A stretch of 64,000 bases of DNA from Pseudactinotalea sp. HY158 (lineage in GTDB: Bacteria > Actinomycetota > Actinomycetes > Actinomycetales > Beutenbergiaceae), in the NCBI RefSeq assembly GCF_009660225.1, contig NZ_CP045920.1, forward strand, positions 930,001 through 994,000, given 5' to 3'. The notes under the pieces are model-generated. The model ran no database searches, had not been told where the DNA came from, and saw nothing but the letters and a program-made list of their open reading frames with translations. This document shows, piece after piece, positions 35,916 through 43,865 of the stretch. The first letter of the stretch is position 1. Each line of letters starts with the position of its first letter. A program made the translations under genes and the position numbers.

Positions 35916-35957
35916 CAGGATCGACCGCTTCGGTCAGGGAACCGATCCGCGATCCTG
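35916..35957. promoter_or_regulatory. Nested hairpin leader before the MMPL gene
   Basis: CAGGATCG (35916-35923) pairs with CGATCCTG (35950-35957), with an inner GACCG-CTT-CGGTC stem. It ends 13 bp before the MMPL start codon, so it may be an operator or a leader hairpin affecting translation. Confidence 0.4.
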
Positions 35958-35970
35958 GTGGGCTGGAACC

Positions 35971-38091
35971 ATGCTCACTCAACGACTCTCCCGCGCGCTC
36001 ACCTCGCGGCGCGGCTCCCGGGTATCCCTGGGGATCGCGCTCGTGCTCATCGTCCTGATCTTCGGGGCCTTCTCCTCCGCCGCCGCCCCGGCGGGCAACG
36101 AGTCCGCCCCGGCGGACTCGGAATCGGCCCGGGTCGATCAGCTGCTCACGCGGTTCCCCGACGCCGACCTCGGCACGGTGCTCGTCGTGGCCGAACGGGC
36201 CGACGGCTCCGCCCTCACCGCCGGCGACGAGGACGCCCTGTCGGCGCTGAGCACCGAGCTCGCCGACACCGCACCCAGCGCGCGCGTCGCCGACTCCGTG
36301 CGCGACCCGATGGTCAGCGACGACGGCCGGGCGGCCGTGATCACGACCGCCCTCGAGGTCGGGCAGACGAACACCGAGACCTCGGACGTCGTCGACGACC
36401 TGCGCTCCCGCGTCGAGGCGGCACTCGCCGACACCGGCCTGCGCGCCTACGTGACCGGCGGGCCCGCCTTCGGGGCCGATATCGCCGGGGCGTTCGACGG
36501 CGCGGACATCACCCTGCTCGCCGTGACGATCCTCATCGTGGCGGCGCTGCTCATCGTCACCTACCGCTCCCCGGTGCTCTGGCTCATCCCGCTCGTGGTC
36601 GTGGCGATCGCCGACCGGGCCGCGAGCATCCTGACGAACGTCGCCGGTGCGGCGTTCGATCTGCAGTTCGACGCCGGCATCATCTCCGTGCTCGTGTTCG
36701 GGGCCGGCACGAACTACGCCCTGCTGCTCATCTCCCGCTACCGCGAGGAGCTGCACACCCACGACGACCACCGGGCGGCCCTCGCTGCGGCCTGGCGCCA
36801 CACCGCGCCGGCGATCCTCGCCTCGAACGTCACCGTCATCCTCTCCCTGTCGACCCTCGCGCTCGCCGTCATCCCCGGCACCCGCGGCCTCGGGATCGCC
36901 GCGGCGGTCGGACTGCTCGTGGCGCTCGCGGCCGTGCTGCTCGTGCTCCCGCCCGTGCTGGCCATGTGCGGCCGGCGCGTCTTCTGGCCCGTCGTGCCCA
37001 CTCCCGGCACCACCCCTCGCATCGGCCGGGTCTGGCACGCGGTGGCGGAGCGCGTGTCCAAGCGTCCCGCGGCCGCGCTCGTCGGCGGCCTCGCCGTCCT
37101 CGGGATCATGGCCACCGGCCTGTTCGGCACCTCGGTCGGCCTGACCCAGATCGAGAAGTTCCGCGTCGCCTCCGATTCGGCCACCGGGCTCGAGGTGCTC
37201 GGGGACCACTTCGACGCCGGCAACGCCCAGCCGATCCTCGTCGTGGCCGACACCGATCACGCCGATGCCGTGCTGACGGCCGCGCAGGACACCGGCGGCG
37301 TGCTCCGCGCCCGGATCGGGGAGGAGTCCACCGACGGCACGCTCACCCAGATCGTGGTCACCGGCGAGGCCGGCCCCGGGGAGCCGGCGAGCCTCGAGCT
37401 CGTGCGGGACCTGCGCGCGAGCGTCGGAGCGATCGACGGCGCGGGCGCCCTCGTGGGTGGGCAGATCGCCACGGACGTGGACGCCCGGGCCGGCAATCAG
37501 TCGGACCTGCTCCTCATCGCCCCGCTCATCCTGGCCGTCAGCTTCCTCGTGCTCATCGTGCTCCTGCGCTCCCTCGTCGCCCCGTTCCTGCTGCTGGCGA
37601 TCAACATCGCCAGCGCCACGGCGGCGATCGGCGCGGGTGCCTGGCTCAGCCGGGTCCTGCTCGACCAGCACGCGCTCGACCTGCAGGTGCCGCTGCTGAG
37701 CTTCCTGTTCCTCGTCGCCCTCGGTATCGACTACACGATCTTCCTCGTGCATCGAGCCCGCCTGGAGGCCCGCACGAAGGGCACGAAGGAGGGCATCGTC
37801 GCGGCGGTCACCGGGACGGGCGCCGTGATCACCAGCGCCGGCCTCGTGCTCGCGGGGGTCTTCGCCGCACTCGGGGTGCTTCCGCTCGTCACGCTCGGAC
37901 AGCTCGGCCTCATCGTCGGCCTGGGCGTCGTGATCGACACCGTGCTCGTGCGTACGATCGTCGTGCCGGCCACGTTCACCCTCCTGGGGGACCGGATGTG
38001 GTGGCCCGGCCGGAATCCGGCCGAGACCGACCCGACGACCGACGACACCCAGCCGGAGACGACCCATGTGGACCACCCCGCCCGTGTCTGA
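35971..38091 (+). CDS. MMPL-family (RND) membrane transporter
   Basis: This 706-residue MmpL-like exporter or lipid transporter has one N-terminal TM segment, a periplasmic loop (about 35-160), then a TM bundle with GAGTNYALLLISRYREEL. A second periplasmic loop and TM bundle follow, with LGIDYTIFLVHRARLEA; these are the two family signatures with the proton-relay Asp/Tyr. The last 26 bases carry the ATG and first codons of a remnant of the histidine kinase that now begins 760 bp downstream. This points to original coupling of transporter and kinase, later split by the toxin-antitoxin cassette. A nested hairpin lies just before the start. Confidence 0.9.
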   Translation: MLTQRLSRALTSRRGSRVSLGIALVLIVLIFGAFSSAAAPAGNESAPADSESARVDQLLTRFPDADLGTVLVVAERADGSALTAGDEDALSALSTELADTAPSARVADSVRDPMVSDDGRAAVITTALEVGQTNTETSDVVDDLRSRVEAALADTGLRAYVTGGPAFGADIAGAFDGADITLLAVTILIVAALLIVTYRSPVLWLIPLVVVAIADRAASILTNVAGAAFDLQFDAGIISVLVFGAGTNYALLLISRYREELHTHDDHRAALAAAWRHTAPAILASNVTVILSLSTLALAVIPGTRGLGIAAAVGLLVALAAVLLVLPPVLAMCGRRVFWPVVPTPGTTPRIGRVWHAVAERVSKRPAAALVGGLAVLGIMATGLFGTSVGLTQIEKFRVASDSATGLEVLGDHFDAGNAQPILVVADTDHADAVLTAAQDTGGVLRARIGEESTDGTLTQIVVTGEAGPGEPASLELVRDLRASVGAIDGAGALVGGQIATDVDARAGNQSDLLLIAPLILAVSFLVLIVLLRSLVAPFLLLAINIASATAAIGAGAWLSRVLLDQHALDLQVPLLSFLFLVALGIDYTIFLVHRARLEARTKGTKEGIVAAVTGTGAVITSAGLVLAGVFAALGVLPLVTLGQLGLIVGLGVVIDTVLVRTIVVPATFTLLGDRMWWPGRNPAETDPTTDDTQPETTHVDHPARV

Positions 38092-38100
38092 AGCGTCCGC
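38063..38100. repeat. Left copy of 38-bp direct repeat (TA cassette edge)
   Basis: Matches 38823-38860 at 37 of 38 bases (mismatch at 38069). It holds the MMPL stop codon and an ATG that opens the same first residues (TTPPVSEASA) as the histidine kinase. Confidence 0.9.
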
Positions 38101-38173
38101 ATGGTTCCGACGGCCGGTGCGGCCGGGGCGAGCCCGGCCCGCCGGGCCGCCCGGGGTCAGACGATGCGACGCC

Positions 38174-38551
38174 TCACCACGGTTGGGAGCCGGACGCGAT
38201 CAGACCCGCGATCTGCGTGATGTCGTTCGTTTCGCCGGCCGCGACACGCATCACCAGCTCATAGGCCTCGTCGTTGCTCAGGGCGAGGCGACTGCCGTTG
38301 AGACCGAGGAACGCGATCGTAGCGCCCAGAGCCAGCCGCTTGTTTCCATCCACCAACGCGTGATTGCGAGCCAGCGAATGGAGCAGTGCAGCGGCCTTCT
38401 CCGCCAGCGTGGGGTAGGCGTCGATTCCGCCGAAGGTGGCCTGTGGTCGTGCTGATGCTGCGTGCAGGAGCCCATGGTCGCGGACCTGCACCTCGTCTCC
38501 CAGGACCCGTGCGGCCACGTGGAGCAACTCGGTCCGGGTCAGGTAGATCAC
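38174..38551 (-). CDS. doc: Doc-type toxin (Fic fold)
   Basis: This 125-residue Doc protein phosphorylates elongation factor Tu in the known family, stopping translation. The Fic core is H64-A-L-V-D68-G-N70-K71-R72 (family H-x-F/L-x-D-G-N-K-R, with Leu at the aromatic position). The N-terminus YLTRTELLHVAARVLG is typical of Doc. The start overlaps the antitoxin stop by 4 bp. It sits inside the 38-bp direct repeat, within the otherwise coupled MMPL-kinase operon. Confidence 0.92.
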   Translation of the reverse strand: MIYLTRTELLHVAARVLGDEVQVRDHGLLHAASARPQATFGGIDAYPTLAEKAAALLHSLARNHALVDGNKRLALGATIAFLGLNGSRLALSNDEAYELVMRVAAGETNDITQIAGLIASGSQPW

Positions 38552-38751
38552 TGACCGAGCCGGTCCAGGGCCTCGGTGTAACGCGGCAGTTCCTGATCGA
38601 GAACCTGGTCGAGCAATTCGGCTCGGCTGCGGCGCTCCACGTACTCTCGGACCGCCTGCCGGGCGACGTCCTGCATCGAACGGGATTCGCGCTCGGCCCG
38701 CCGACGCAACGCGTCGGCCTCGGCATCCGAGAGCCGCAGAGTCATGGCCAT
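38548..38751 (-). CDS. RHH-type antitoxin to Doc
   Basis: This 67-residue ribbon-helix-helix protein has an N-terminal MTLRLSDAEADALRRRAERESRSMQDVARQAVREYVE (DNA-binding strand and two helices). The C-terminal tail RAELLDQVLDQELPRYTEALDRLGQ probably binds the toxin. Two in-frame ATGs (38751, 38745) lie close together. It is the first gene of the cassette. The CCAT/ATGG half-sites at its promoter are a likely autoregulatory operator. Confidence 0.88.
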   Translation of the reverse strand: MAMTLRLSDAEADALRRRAERESRSMQDVARQAVREYVERRSRAELLDQVLDQELPRYTEALDRLGQ

Positions 38752-38771
38752 GGGTCTATGGTATCAGCCAT
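38748..38771. promoter_or_regulatory. CCAT/ATGG half-sites at the antitoxin promoter
   Basis: CCAT (38748-38751), ATGG (38758-38761) and CCAT (38768-38771) are spaced 10 bp apart, giving two overlapping dyads, as expected for RHH dimers bound side by side. Confidence 0.45.
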
Positions 38772-38822
38772 GACACCACGCGCCTTCGGATCACCCGAGG
38801 CCGTACCCACAGGCCAGAGATG

Positions 38823-38860
38823 CCCATGAGGACCACCCCGCCCGTGTCTGAAGCGTCCGC
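38823..38860. repeat. Right copy of 38-bp direct repeat
   Basis: Matches 38063-38100 at 37 of 38 bases. It holds the histidine kinase start codon (38826) and first codons. Confidence 0.9.
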
Positions 38861-40073
38861 CCGGGGCGGGCGACCCGAGCCGGATCAGCCTGCCGCGATC
38901 CGCTGGATGCGCGCCGGCCAGCACGTGCTCACCGGGCTGCTCGTGGTCATCGGCGTGATCCGGGCCGGCACCGAGGGCGCGAGCCTCCCGCTGATCGTCG
39001 TGGCCGCGCTCGCGTTCACCCTGGCCTACTGGTTCCCGGTGATCGCGCGTCGCCCACACCTCATCACCACCCCGGCCTGGCTGGCCGTGCTCGCGCTCGT
39101 GTGGGTCGGCATGCTCGCCGTCTCCAGTGAGTTCATGTGGATCGCGTTCGTGCTGTGGCTCCTCGCCGGCCAGATCCTCGCGCTGCGTGCGGCGGTCGGG
39201 TTCTCGGCGGTGGTGTTCGCGCTCGTCGTGCTCGCCCCGGTGCTGCATCACGGGCAGCTCGCCTATGCGAGCGTCTTCGGTCCGTTCGTGGGCGGGCTGT
39301 TCGCGCTCGGGATCTCGCGCGGCTACCTGGCCCTGGTGGACGACGTCCGCCGCCGCGAGCAGCTCGTGCTCCGACTCGAACAGGCCCAGGCGGACATGGC
39401 CGCGCTGCACGACGAGCTCGCCCTGACCCAGCGGCACGCCGGCCGGATCGCCGAACGCACCCGACTCGCCCGCGACATCCACGACACCGTGGCCCAGGGC
39501 CTCTCCTCGATCTCCCTGCTCGCGCGGGCCACCAGCGCACCGGCGGCCGACACCGGCCGCGGCCTCGCCCAGATCGAGTCCCTCGCCCGCGACAACCTCG
39601 AAGATCTTCGCCGCATCATCGCCGCGCTCACCCCCTCGGAACTGACCGATCAGGCGCTCCCGGGAGCCCTCGCCCGGCTCGTCGAACGGTTCGGTGCCGA
39701 GACCGGCATCGACGTGAGCCTGCACGTCGACGACTCGGTGCCCGTGCTCGAGGCCCGCGCCGAGGTCGCGCTCCTGCGAACCGCCCAGTCGGCCCTGGGA
39801 AACGTGCGCCGACACGCGAAGGCGAGCCGCGTCGTCCTCACGCTCGTGGATGCGGGCGACCTCATCCGGCTCGACGTGATCGACGACGGCGAGGGCTTCG
39901 ATATCGCGGCCACCGGCCGCCCACGGGCGGACCGGAGCGGGAGCACCGGCTACGGGCTGGGCTTCATGCGCGGCCGCCTGCGCGAGCTCGGCGGCGGGTT
40001 GGACGTGGAGAGCACCCCGGGCGAGGGCAGCGCCGTCTCGGCGTACCTGCCCGACGGACGGAGCACGCGATGA
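38826..40073 (+). CDS. NarL-type sensor histidine kinase
   Basis: This 415-residue sensor kinase is of the HisKA_3 (LiaS/NarX-like) class. Five to six TM helices (about 30-170) have little extracellular loop, then a coiled coil (about 175-215), the phospho-acceptor H219 in RLARDIHDTVAQGLSS, and an ATPase domain (NVRRHAKASRV, DDGEGFD, GYGLGFMRGRLRELGG). ATG 38826 is chosen over 38820 because the direct repeat places this ATG as the ancestral start inside the MMPL 3' end. It overlaps the response regulator (ATGA). It may sense membrane stress and control the MMPL transporter (inference). Confidence 0.92.
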   Translation: MRTTPPVSEASARGGRPEPDQPAAIRWMRAGQHVLTGLLVVIGVIRAGTEGASLPLIVVAALAFTLAYWFPVIARRPHLITTPAWLAVLALVWVGMLAVSSEFMWIAFVLWLLAGQILALRAAVGFSAVVFALVVLAPVLHHGQLAYASVFGPFVGGLFALGISRGYLALVDDVRRREQLVLRLEQAQADMAALHDELALTQRHAGRIAERTRLARDIHDTVAQGLSSISLLARATSAPAADTGRGLAQIESLARDNLEDLRRIIAALTPSELTDQALPGALARLVERFGAETGIDVSLHVDDSVPVLEARAEVALLRTAQSALGNVRRHAKASRVVLTLVDAGDLIRLDVIDDGEGFDIAATGRPRADRSGSTGYGLGFMRGRLRELGGGLDVESTPGEGSAVSAYLPDGRSTR

Positions 40074-40690
40074 CCGTCCGAGTGCTGCTCATCGACGATC
40101 ACCCGATCGTGCGCGCCGGCCTGCGGGCCGTGCTCGAGGCGGCCGGGCTCGAGGTCGTGGCCGAGGCGAGCAGCGGCGAGGAGGGGGTCGTGCTCGCGGG
40201 GCACCTGGCCCCGGACGTCGCGCTGTGCGACCTGCGGCTCGGGGAGGGGATGGACGGCGCCGCGACCGCGGCGGCACTCGGCGCGCTCCCGGACCCGGCG
40301 GCCGTCGTCGTGCTGAGCACGTTCGACTCCGACGCCGACGTCTTCGGCGCGATCCGGGCCGGGGCCCTGAGCTACGTGCGCAAGGGCGAGCCGCCCGAGC
40401 GGATCGTCGTCGCGATCGAGGCGGCGGCCCGCGGGGAGACGAGCCTCGCGCCCGACCTGGCCGCCCGGGTGATGAGGGGCATGCGCTCGACCCATCCCGA
40501 GCTCACCGCCCGGGAGCGGGAGGTGCTGCGGCACCTGGCCACCGGGGAGTCGAATCGCGATATCGCCAAGGCCCTGTTCGTGTCCGAGGCGACCGTCAAG
40601 ACCCACCTCGTGCACATCTTCGCCAAGCTCGACGTCGACTCCCGCTCCCGGGCCGTGCACGAGGGGCGCCGGCGCGGGCTCGTCCGGTGA
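40070..40690 (+). CDS. NarL/LuxR-type response regulator
   Basis: This 206-residue response regulator has phospho-acceptor D54 in VALCDLRLG and the DD pair near residues 9-10 (LLIDDHP). K107 is in VRKGEPP. A LuxR-type HTH occupies about 142-200 (ELTAREREVLRHLATGESNRDIAKALFVSEATVKTHLVHIFAKL). It overlaps the kinase stop by ATGA. It should regulate genes in response to the kinase; the MMPL transporter upstream is the natural first target. Confidence 0.94.
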   Translation: MTVRVLLIDDHPIVRAGLRAVLEAAGLEVVAEASSGEEGVVLAGHLAPDVALCDLRLGEGMDGAATAAALGALPDPAAVVVLSTFDSDADVFGAIRAGALSYVRKGEPPERIVVAIEAAARGETSLAPDLAARVMRGMRSTHPELTAREREVLRHLATGESNRDIAKALFVSEATVKTHLVHIFAKLDVDSRSRAVHEGRRRGLVR

Positions 40691-40786
40691 GGACCACCGC
40701 CCGAGGCCTGGCCGGGGATGCCGGGTCCGTGTGAGAGTGGATGAGATCCCGGGAGGCGCCCGGGACGGCGGCGAAGGGATGTCGAC

Positions 40787-41446
40787 ATGGCCACCACCAC
40801 GCTCACGGTCTGGTCGGATCTCGGGTGCCCGTGGGCCACGCTGGCGTTGGCGACGCTGCGGCGGGCGGCGCGGGAGCGTGGGCGGGAGCTCGACATCGAG
40901 CACCGCAATTTCCCGCTCGAACTCTTCAACTCCCGGCCCACGCCGAAGGCCGAGCTCGACATCGAGGTCGCCGGTATCGCCGGACTGCGCACCGACCTGG
41001 GATGGCGGCCGTGGTCGGGCCCGGCAGCCTCCTACCCGGTCACCATGATTCCCGCGATGGCGGCAGTGCGGGCCACCGCCGCCCGGGCGGGGAACCGGGC
41101 CGCCGACCAGCTCGATGCGGCCCTGCGGGCGGCGTTCTACCGGCACTCGCGCTGCATCAGCCTGACGTCGGTCATCCTCGATGTCGCCGGCGAATGCCCC
41201 GATGTGCACGGTGGGGCGCTGGCCGCCGACCTCGCGGCCGGCGCCGGGATCCAGGCCGTGCACGACGATTGGCGCGCGGCTCGCGACCTCGGCGTGCAGG
41301 GCAGCCCGCAGATCGAGGCGGGCGGGGTCACGCTCACCAATCCCGGCGTCGAGATGAGCTGGAGCGCCGGCCCCGGGGAGGGGTTCCTCCGCCTCGATGC
41401 CTACGACGACGCCTGGGTCGATCAGGTGCTCGCGACGGGTCGGTGA
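40787..41446 (+). CDS. DsbA-family (FrnE-like) protein
   Basis: This 219-residue thioredoxin-fold protein has an N-terminal TVWSDLGCPWATLAL. The usual CxxC is reduced to C-P-W-A, so only one catalytic Cys (near 14) remains. The helical insertion and closing strand with cis-Pro (GSPQIEAGGV) match DsbA/FrnE/2-hydroxychromene-2-carboxylate isomerase relatives. Cytoplasmic, with no signal peptide. With a single Cys it is more likely a glutathione/mycothiol-type transferase or isomerase than an oxidase. The neighbours give no clue to its pathway. Confidence 0.82.
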   Translation: MATTTLTVWSDLGCPWATLALATLRRAARERGRELDIEHRNFPLELFNSRPTPKAELDIEVAGIAGLRTDLGWRPWSGPAASYPVTMIPAMAAVRATAARAGNRAADQLDAALRAAFYRHSRCISLTSVILDVAGECPDVHGGALAADLAAGAGIQAVHDDWRAARDLGVQGSPQIEAGGVTLTNPGVEMSWSAGPGEGFLRLDAYDDAWVDQVLATGR

Positions 41447-41504
41447 GGGCGACGCGGCCTCGCCCCGGGCGGGGGCGACGGCGTTCGGAGACTGCGCCGT
41501 CCTG

Positions 41505-41969
41505 TCAGCAGGTGAGTTCGAGCGAGGAGGGCTCCGGGTCGAGGGCAGCGTGCTCGCTACTCGGGTCCAGCGTCGACTCCTTACCCTCGAAGTTCGGCTC
41601 CGACCAGATCGTGACGGTGGCGCTTGTGCCGACTTTGGCGCTGTCGGCCTCGTCGGTCCAGTCCTGGTCCGCGCCGGGCAGGTCGGCGAGGTCCTTGTAC
41701 CTGCCGGGCTCGGTGAGCTTGAAGTTGTCGTCGGTCTCGTCGAAATCGTTGGCGTCGAAGAGATGCACATAGCATTCGTCGTCGCTGCCGGAGCTCGTCG
41801 AGCCGAACGTCTCGTCGTCGGATCCGGTGGTCTGGGCGGGAACCGGCGACGGTGTGCCCGGGCTGGTTCCCTCATTCGACGGGGAGCCGTTGTCGCTGCA
41901 GCCTGCAAGTAGCACGACTCCGATGGCCAGCGGCGCGATCAATAAGGTGCGTGGTCGTGGTGTAGCCAT
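41505..41969 (-). CDS. Lipoprotein with beta/gamma-crystallin-like repeat
   Basis: This 154-residue secreted lipoprotein has a signal MATPRPRTLLIAPLAIGVVLLAGC with Cys24, a Ser/Thr/Pro tether (25-60), and a small domain. That domain has CYVHLFDANDF, GRYKDLADLPG, WTDEADSAKVG, ATVTIWSEPNFEGKESTL and a final Cys. The paired aromatic-x-x-F-x-G and W-x-x-x-x-S-x-x-G elements resemble a calcium-binding beta/gamma-crystallin Greek key. Two Cys could form a disulfide. The crystallin reading is a pattern match only. Confidence 0.7.
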   Translation of the reverse strand: MATPRPRTLLIAPLAIGVVLLAGCSDNGSPSNEGTSPGTPSPVPAQTTGSDDETFGSTSSGSDDECYVHLFDANDFDETDDNFKLTEPGRYKDLADLPGADQDWTDEADSAKVGTSATVTIWSEPNFEGKESTLDPSSEHAALDPEPSSLELTC

Positions 41970-42368
41970 AAGTGCACCGTAGGCATGCTCACGGCAGAGA
42001 CGATAGCCCCTCGGCAGTTCCCGATTCCGTGGGAGTGCTCCGACAGGCGCCTACTCGCGGGCGCACCGGCCTCACTGGTCGAACTGGCCGGTGTCGACCC
42101 AGCGGGCGTCGGTGAGGACCCAGAAGTCCTCGGCGAGGTGGTCGGTGATGTAGCCGTAGGGGAGCCAGCCGTAGCCCGCGTCGCCCCATCCGGTGCCCCT
42201 GCCCGGTATCACCGTGTTGTGAACGTTCAGTCGGGCGTCTTGGATCTCGCGGAGGTCAAGGAGGGCGACGTCCCCGAACGGGGTGCGCGCATGACCCGCC
42301 TCGAACAGGTGACGTCCTCTGGACCGAGGGCGGCGACCGGGACACGTTGTGCCGGGGCGCGTCGGGGC
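41970..42368. other. Degraded region between lipoprotein and purine permease genes
   Basis: This 399-bp stretch has no intact gene. Its middle part reads on the minus strand as the end of a papain-like peptidase gene (see the pseudogene entry). The rest shows nothing recognisable. Confidence 0.5.
42072..42311 (-). pseudogene. Remnant of a C1-type (papain-like) peptidase gene
   Basis: The minus strand reads LFEAGHARTPFGDVALLDL, then LNVHNTVIPGRGTGWGDAGY and GWLPYGYITDHLAEDFW, ending in ...WVDTGQFDQ and a TGA (42072-42074). The G-x-G-W-G-D-x-G-Y-G-W-L-P-Y pattern and the W-V-D-T-G ending resemble the C-terminal end of bacterial papain-like enzymes. The Asn-Ser-Trp-Gly core is altered, and no start or N-terminal half is present, so it looks like a 3' relic. 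Family assignment is tentative. Confidence 0.4.
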
Positions 42369-43727
42369 TCAGGCCGAGGCCCGGGTGCGGCGTCGTGTGA
42401 ACGCCCCGGGGATCTTGACGAGTACGATCTCGAGGAAGATCACCACGATCGTGCCCACGATGATCTGGTGCGGCACGAGATCGGCGAGGATGGACGGCAG
42501 CACGGGGATGAGATCGTCGGCGATCACCGGGATCCCGAGCCCGGCCATGATGCCGAGTGGGGCCACGAGGTTGTGCGTGATGTTCCCGCGCTCCTGGGCG
42601 ATCATGCCGATCCCGGTGAGCACGACCGTGGCTGCGGCGGGCAGGAACATCCCCCCGATCACGGCCGAGGGCGTGGCCACGAGAACGGCTGCGACCTTCG
42701 GAAAGAACGCGAGGGCGATCATGATGATCGCCGCGTACCTCATGACGTGTCGGCTCGCGACCCCGGTGAGGCGGACGACGCCGAGGTTCTGGGCGTAGGC
42801 GGTGGTGCCGAAGCCTCCGAAGAAAGCCGACAGCATCGAGCCGCCGGCCTCACCGGCGATGCCGGCATTGATGCGCCGATTCGTGAGCTTCGTTCCCGTG
42901 AATGCGGCGGTCGCTTCGTACATGCCGATCGCCTCGATCACCGCCACGAAGAAGACGATCGTCATCGTCACGGTGATGCCGAGGTCGAACGAGAGGGCAC
43001 CGTAGGGAAGGAGCGTGGGGAAGGCCAGCCACGCCACCTCGCCGACGGCCGAGAAGTCCAACATTCCGAAGAGGCCCGCGAGGATGTCGCCGACGGCCAG
43101 TGCGATGAGGAACGAGAACGCCCTGACCTTGCCGCCGAGCGCACTGCCGGTGAGCACGATGGCGGTGGTCAGACACGCGATGAGGAGGGTCGGACCGGTG
43201 CCGAATGTGCTGGTGCCGGGCATGCCGAAGAACTGCATGAAGGTGTACCCCGCGAGGGCGAAGCCCACGAGGGTGATGATCGTGCCGGTGACCTGGCGCG
43301 TCATGATCGCGCGGAACTTGGTGAGGAGGCCGGTGACGGCGAGCAGGAACGTCAATGCGGCGCCGATGATCAGGCCGGTGCTCGCCGAGGCGAGCGTGCC
43401 CGCCTTGGCGTAGCCGATTGCGAGCGGCGAGAACGCGGATGAAGGGCCCTCGAAAATCGGCAGGCGGACCAGCTTCAGGGTCTGCACGAAGGTCGCCACT
43501 CCGGCGGCGATGAACGTCGCTGAGAGCAGGTTCGTCGCGAGGGCGGTGGTGAGCCCGGCGATGCTCGCGATGAAGATGGCGTCGAGCCATGCATTCGACA
43601 CGAGGACCTGCTGGGCACCGAGGCCGAGGGTGCGGACGACGGGCAGGTTCTCCTCGATCGCCTGGTCTCCGGCGATCGGCGTGTTCTCGGCTTCGGTCAC
43701 GTGGTCGGGGGCTTCTTGCGATGACAT
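42369..43727 (-). CDS. NCS2-family purine/pyrimidine permease
   Basis: This 452-residue nucleobase:cation symporter has 12-14 TM segments. The NCS2 substrate loop is FEGPSSAFSPLAIGYAK, and conserved Glu/Gly-rich helices include VAVIEAIGMYEATAAFTG, GFGTTAYAQNLGVVRLTGVASR and VIGGMFLPAAATVVLTGIGM. The ATG at 43727 has AGGAG 6 nt upstream. Its position downstream of an 8-oxoguanine-deaminase-like gene on the same strand suggests uptake of a purine for that enzyme. UraA, xanthine or hypoxanthine specificity cannot be read from the sequence. Confidence 0.9.
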   Translation of the reverse strand: MSSQEAPDHVTEAENTPIAGDQAIEENLPVVRTLGLGAQQVLVSNAWLDAIFIASIAGLTTALATNLLSATFIAAGVATFVQTLKLVRLPIFEGPSSAFSPLAIGYAKAGTLASASTGLIIGAALTFLLAVTGLLTKFRAIMTRQVTGTIITLVGFALAGYTFMQFFGMPGTSTFGTGPTLLIACLTTAIVLTGSALGGKVRAFSFLIALAVGDILAGLFGMLDFSAVGEVAWLAFPTLLPYGALSFDLGITVTMTIVFFVAVIEAIGMYEATAAFTGTKLTNRRINAGIAGEAGGSMLSAFFGGFGTTAYAQNLGVVRLTGVASRHVMRYAAIIMIALAFFPKVAAVLVATPSAVIGGMFLPAAATVVLTGIGMIAQERGNITHNLVAPLGIMAGLGIPVIADDLIPVLPSILADLVPHQIIVGTIVVIFLEIVLVKIPGAFTRRRTRASA

Positions 43728-43865
43728 GTCTTCTCCTTGGGCAGGGGGATCGTCGGTGATCACCAGGGGAGTTGAAGATGTGGGCCCGGGCCGGCTCCGA
43801 TGCCTGGCCCGGACCGCTCGTACGCGCAGCGTCGTGAAGAGATGGGTTGAAGAGGTTGAGGCAGA

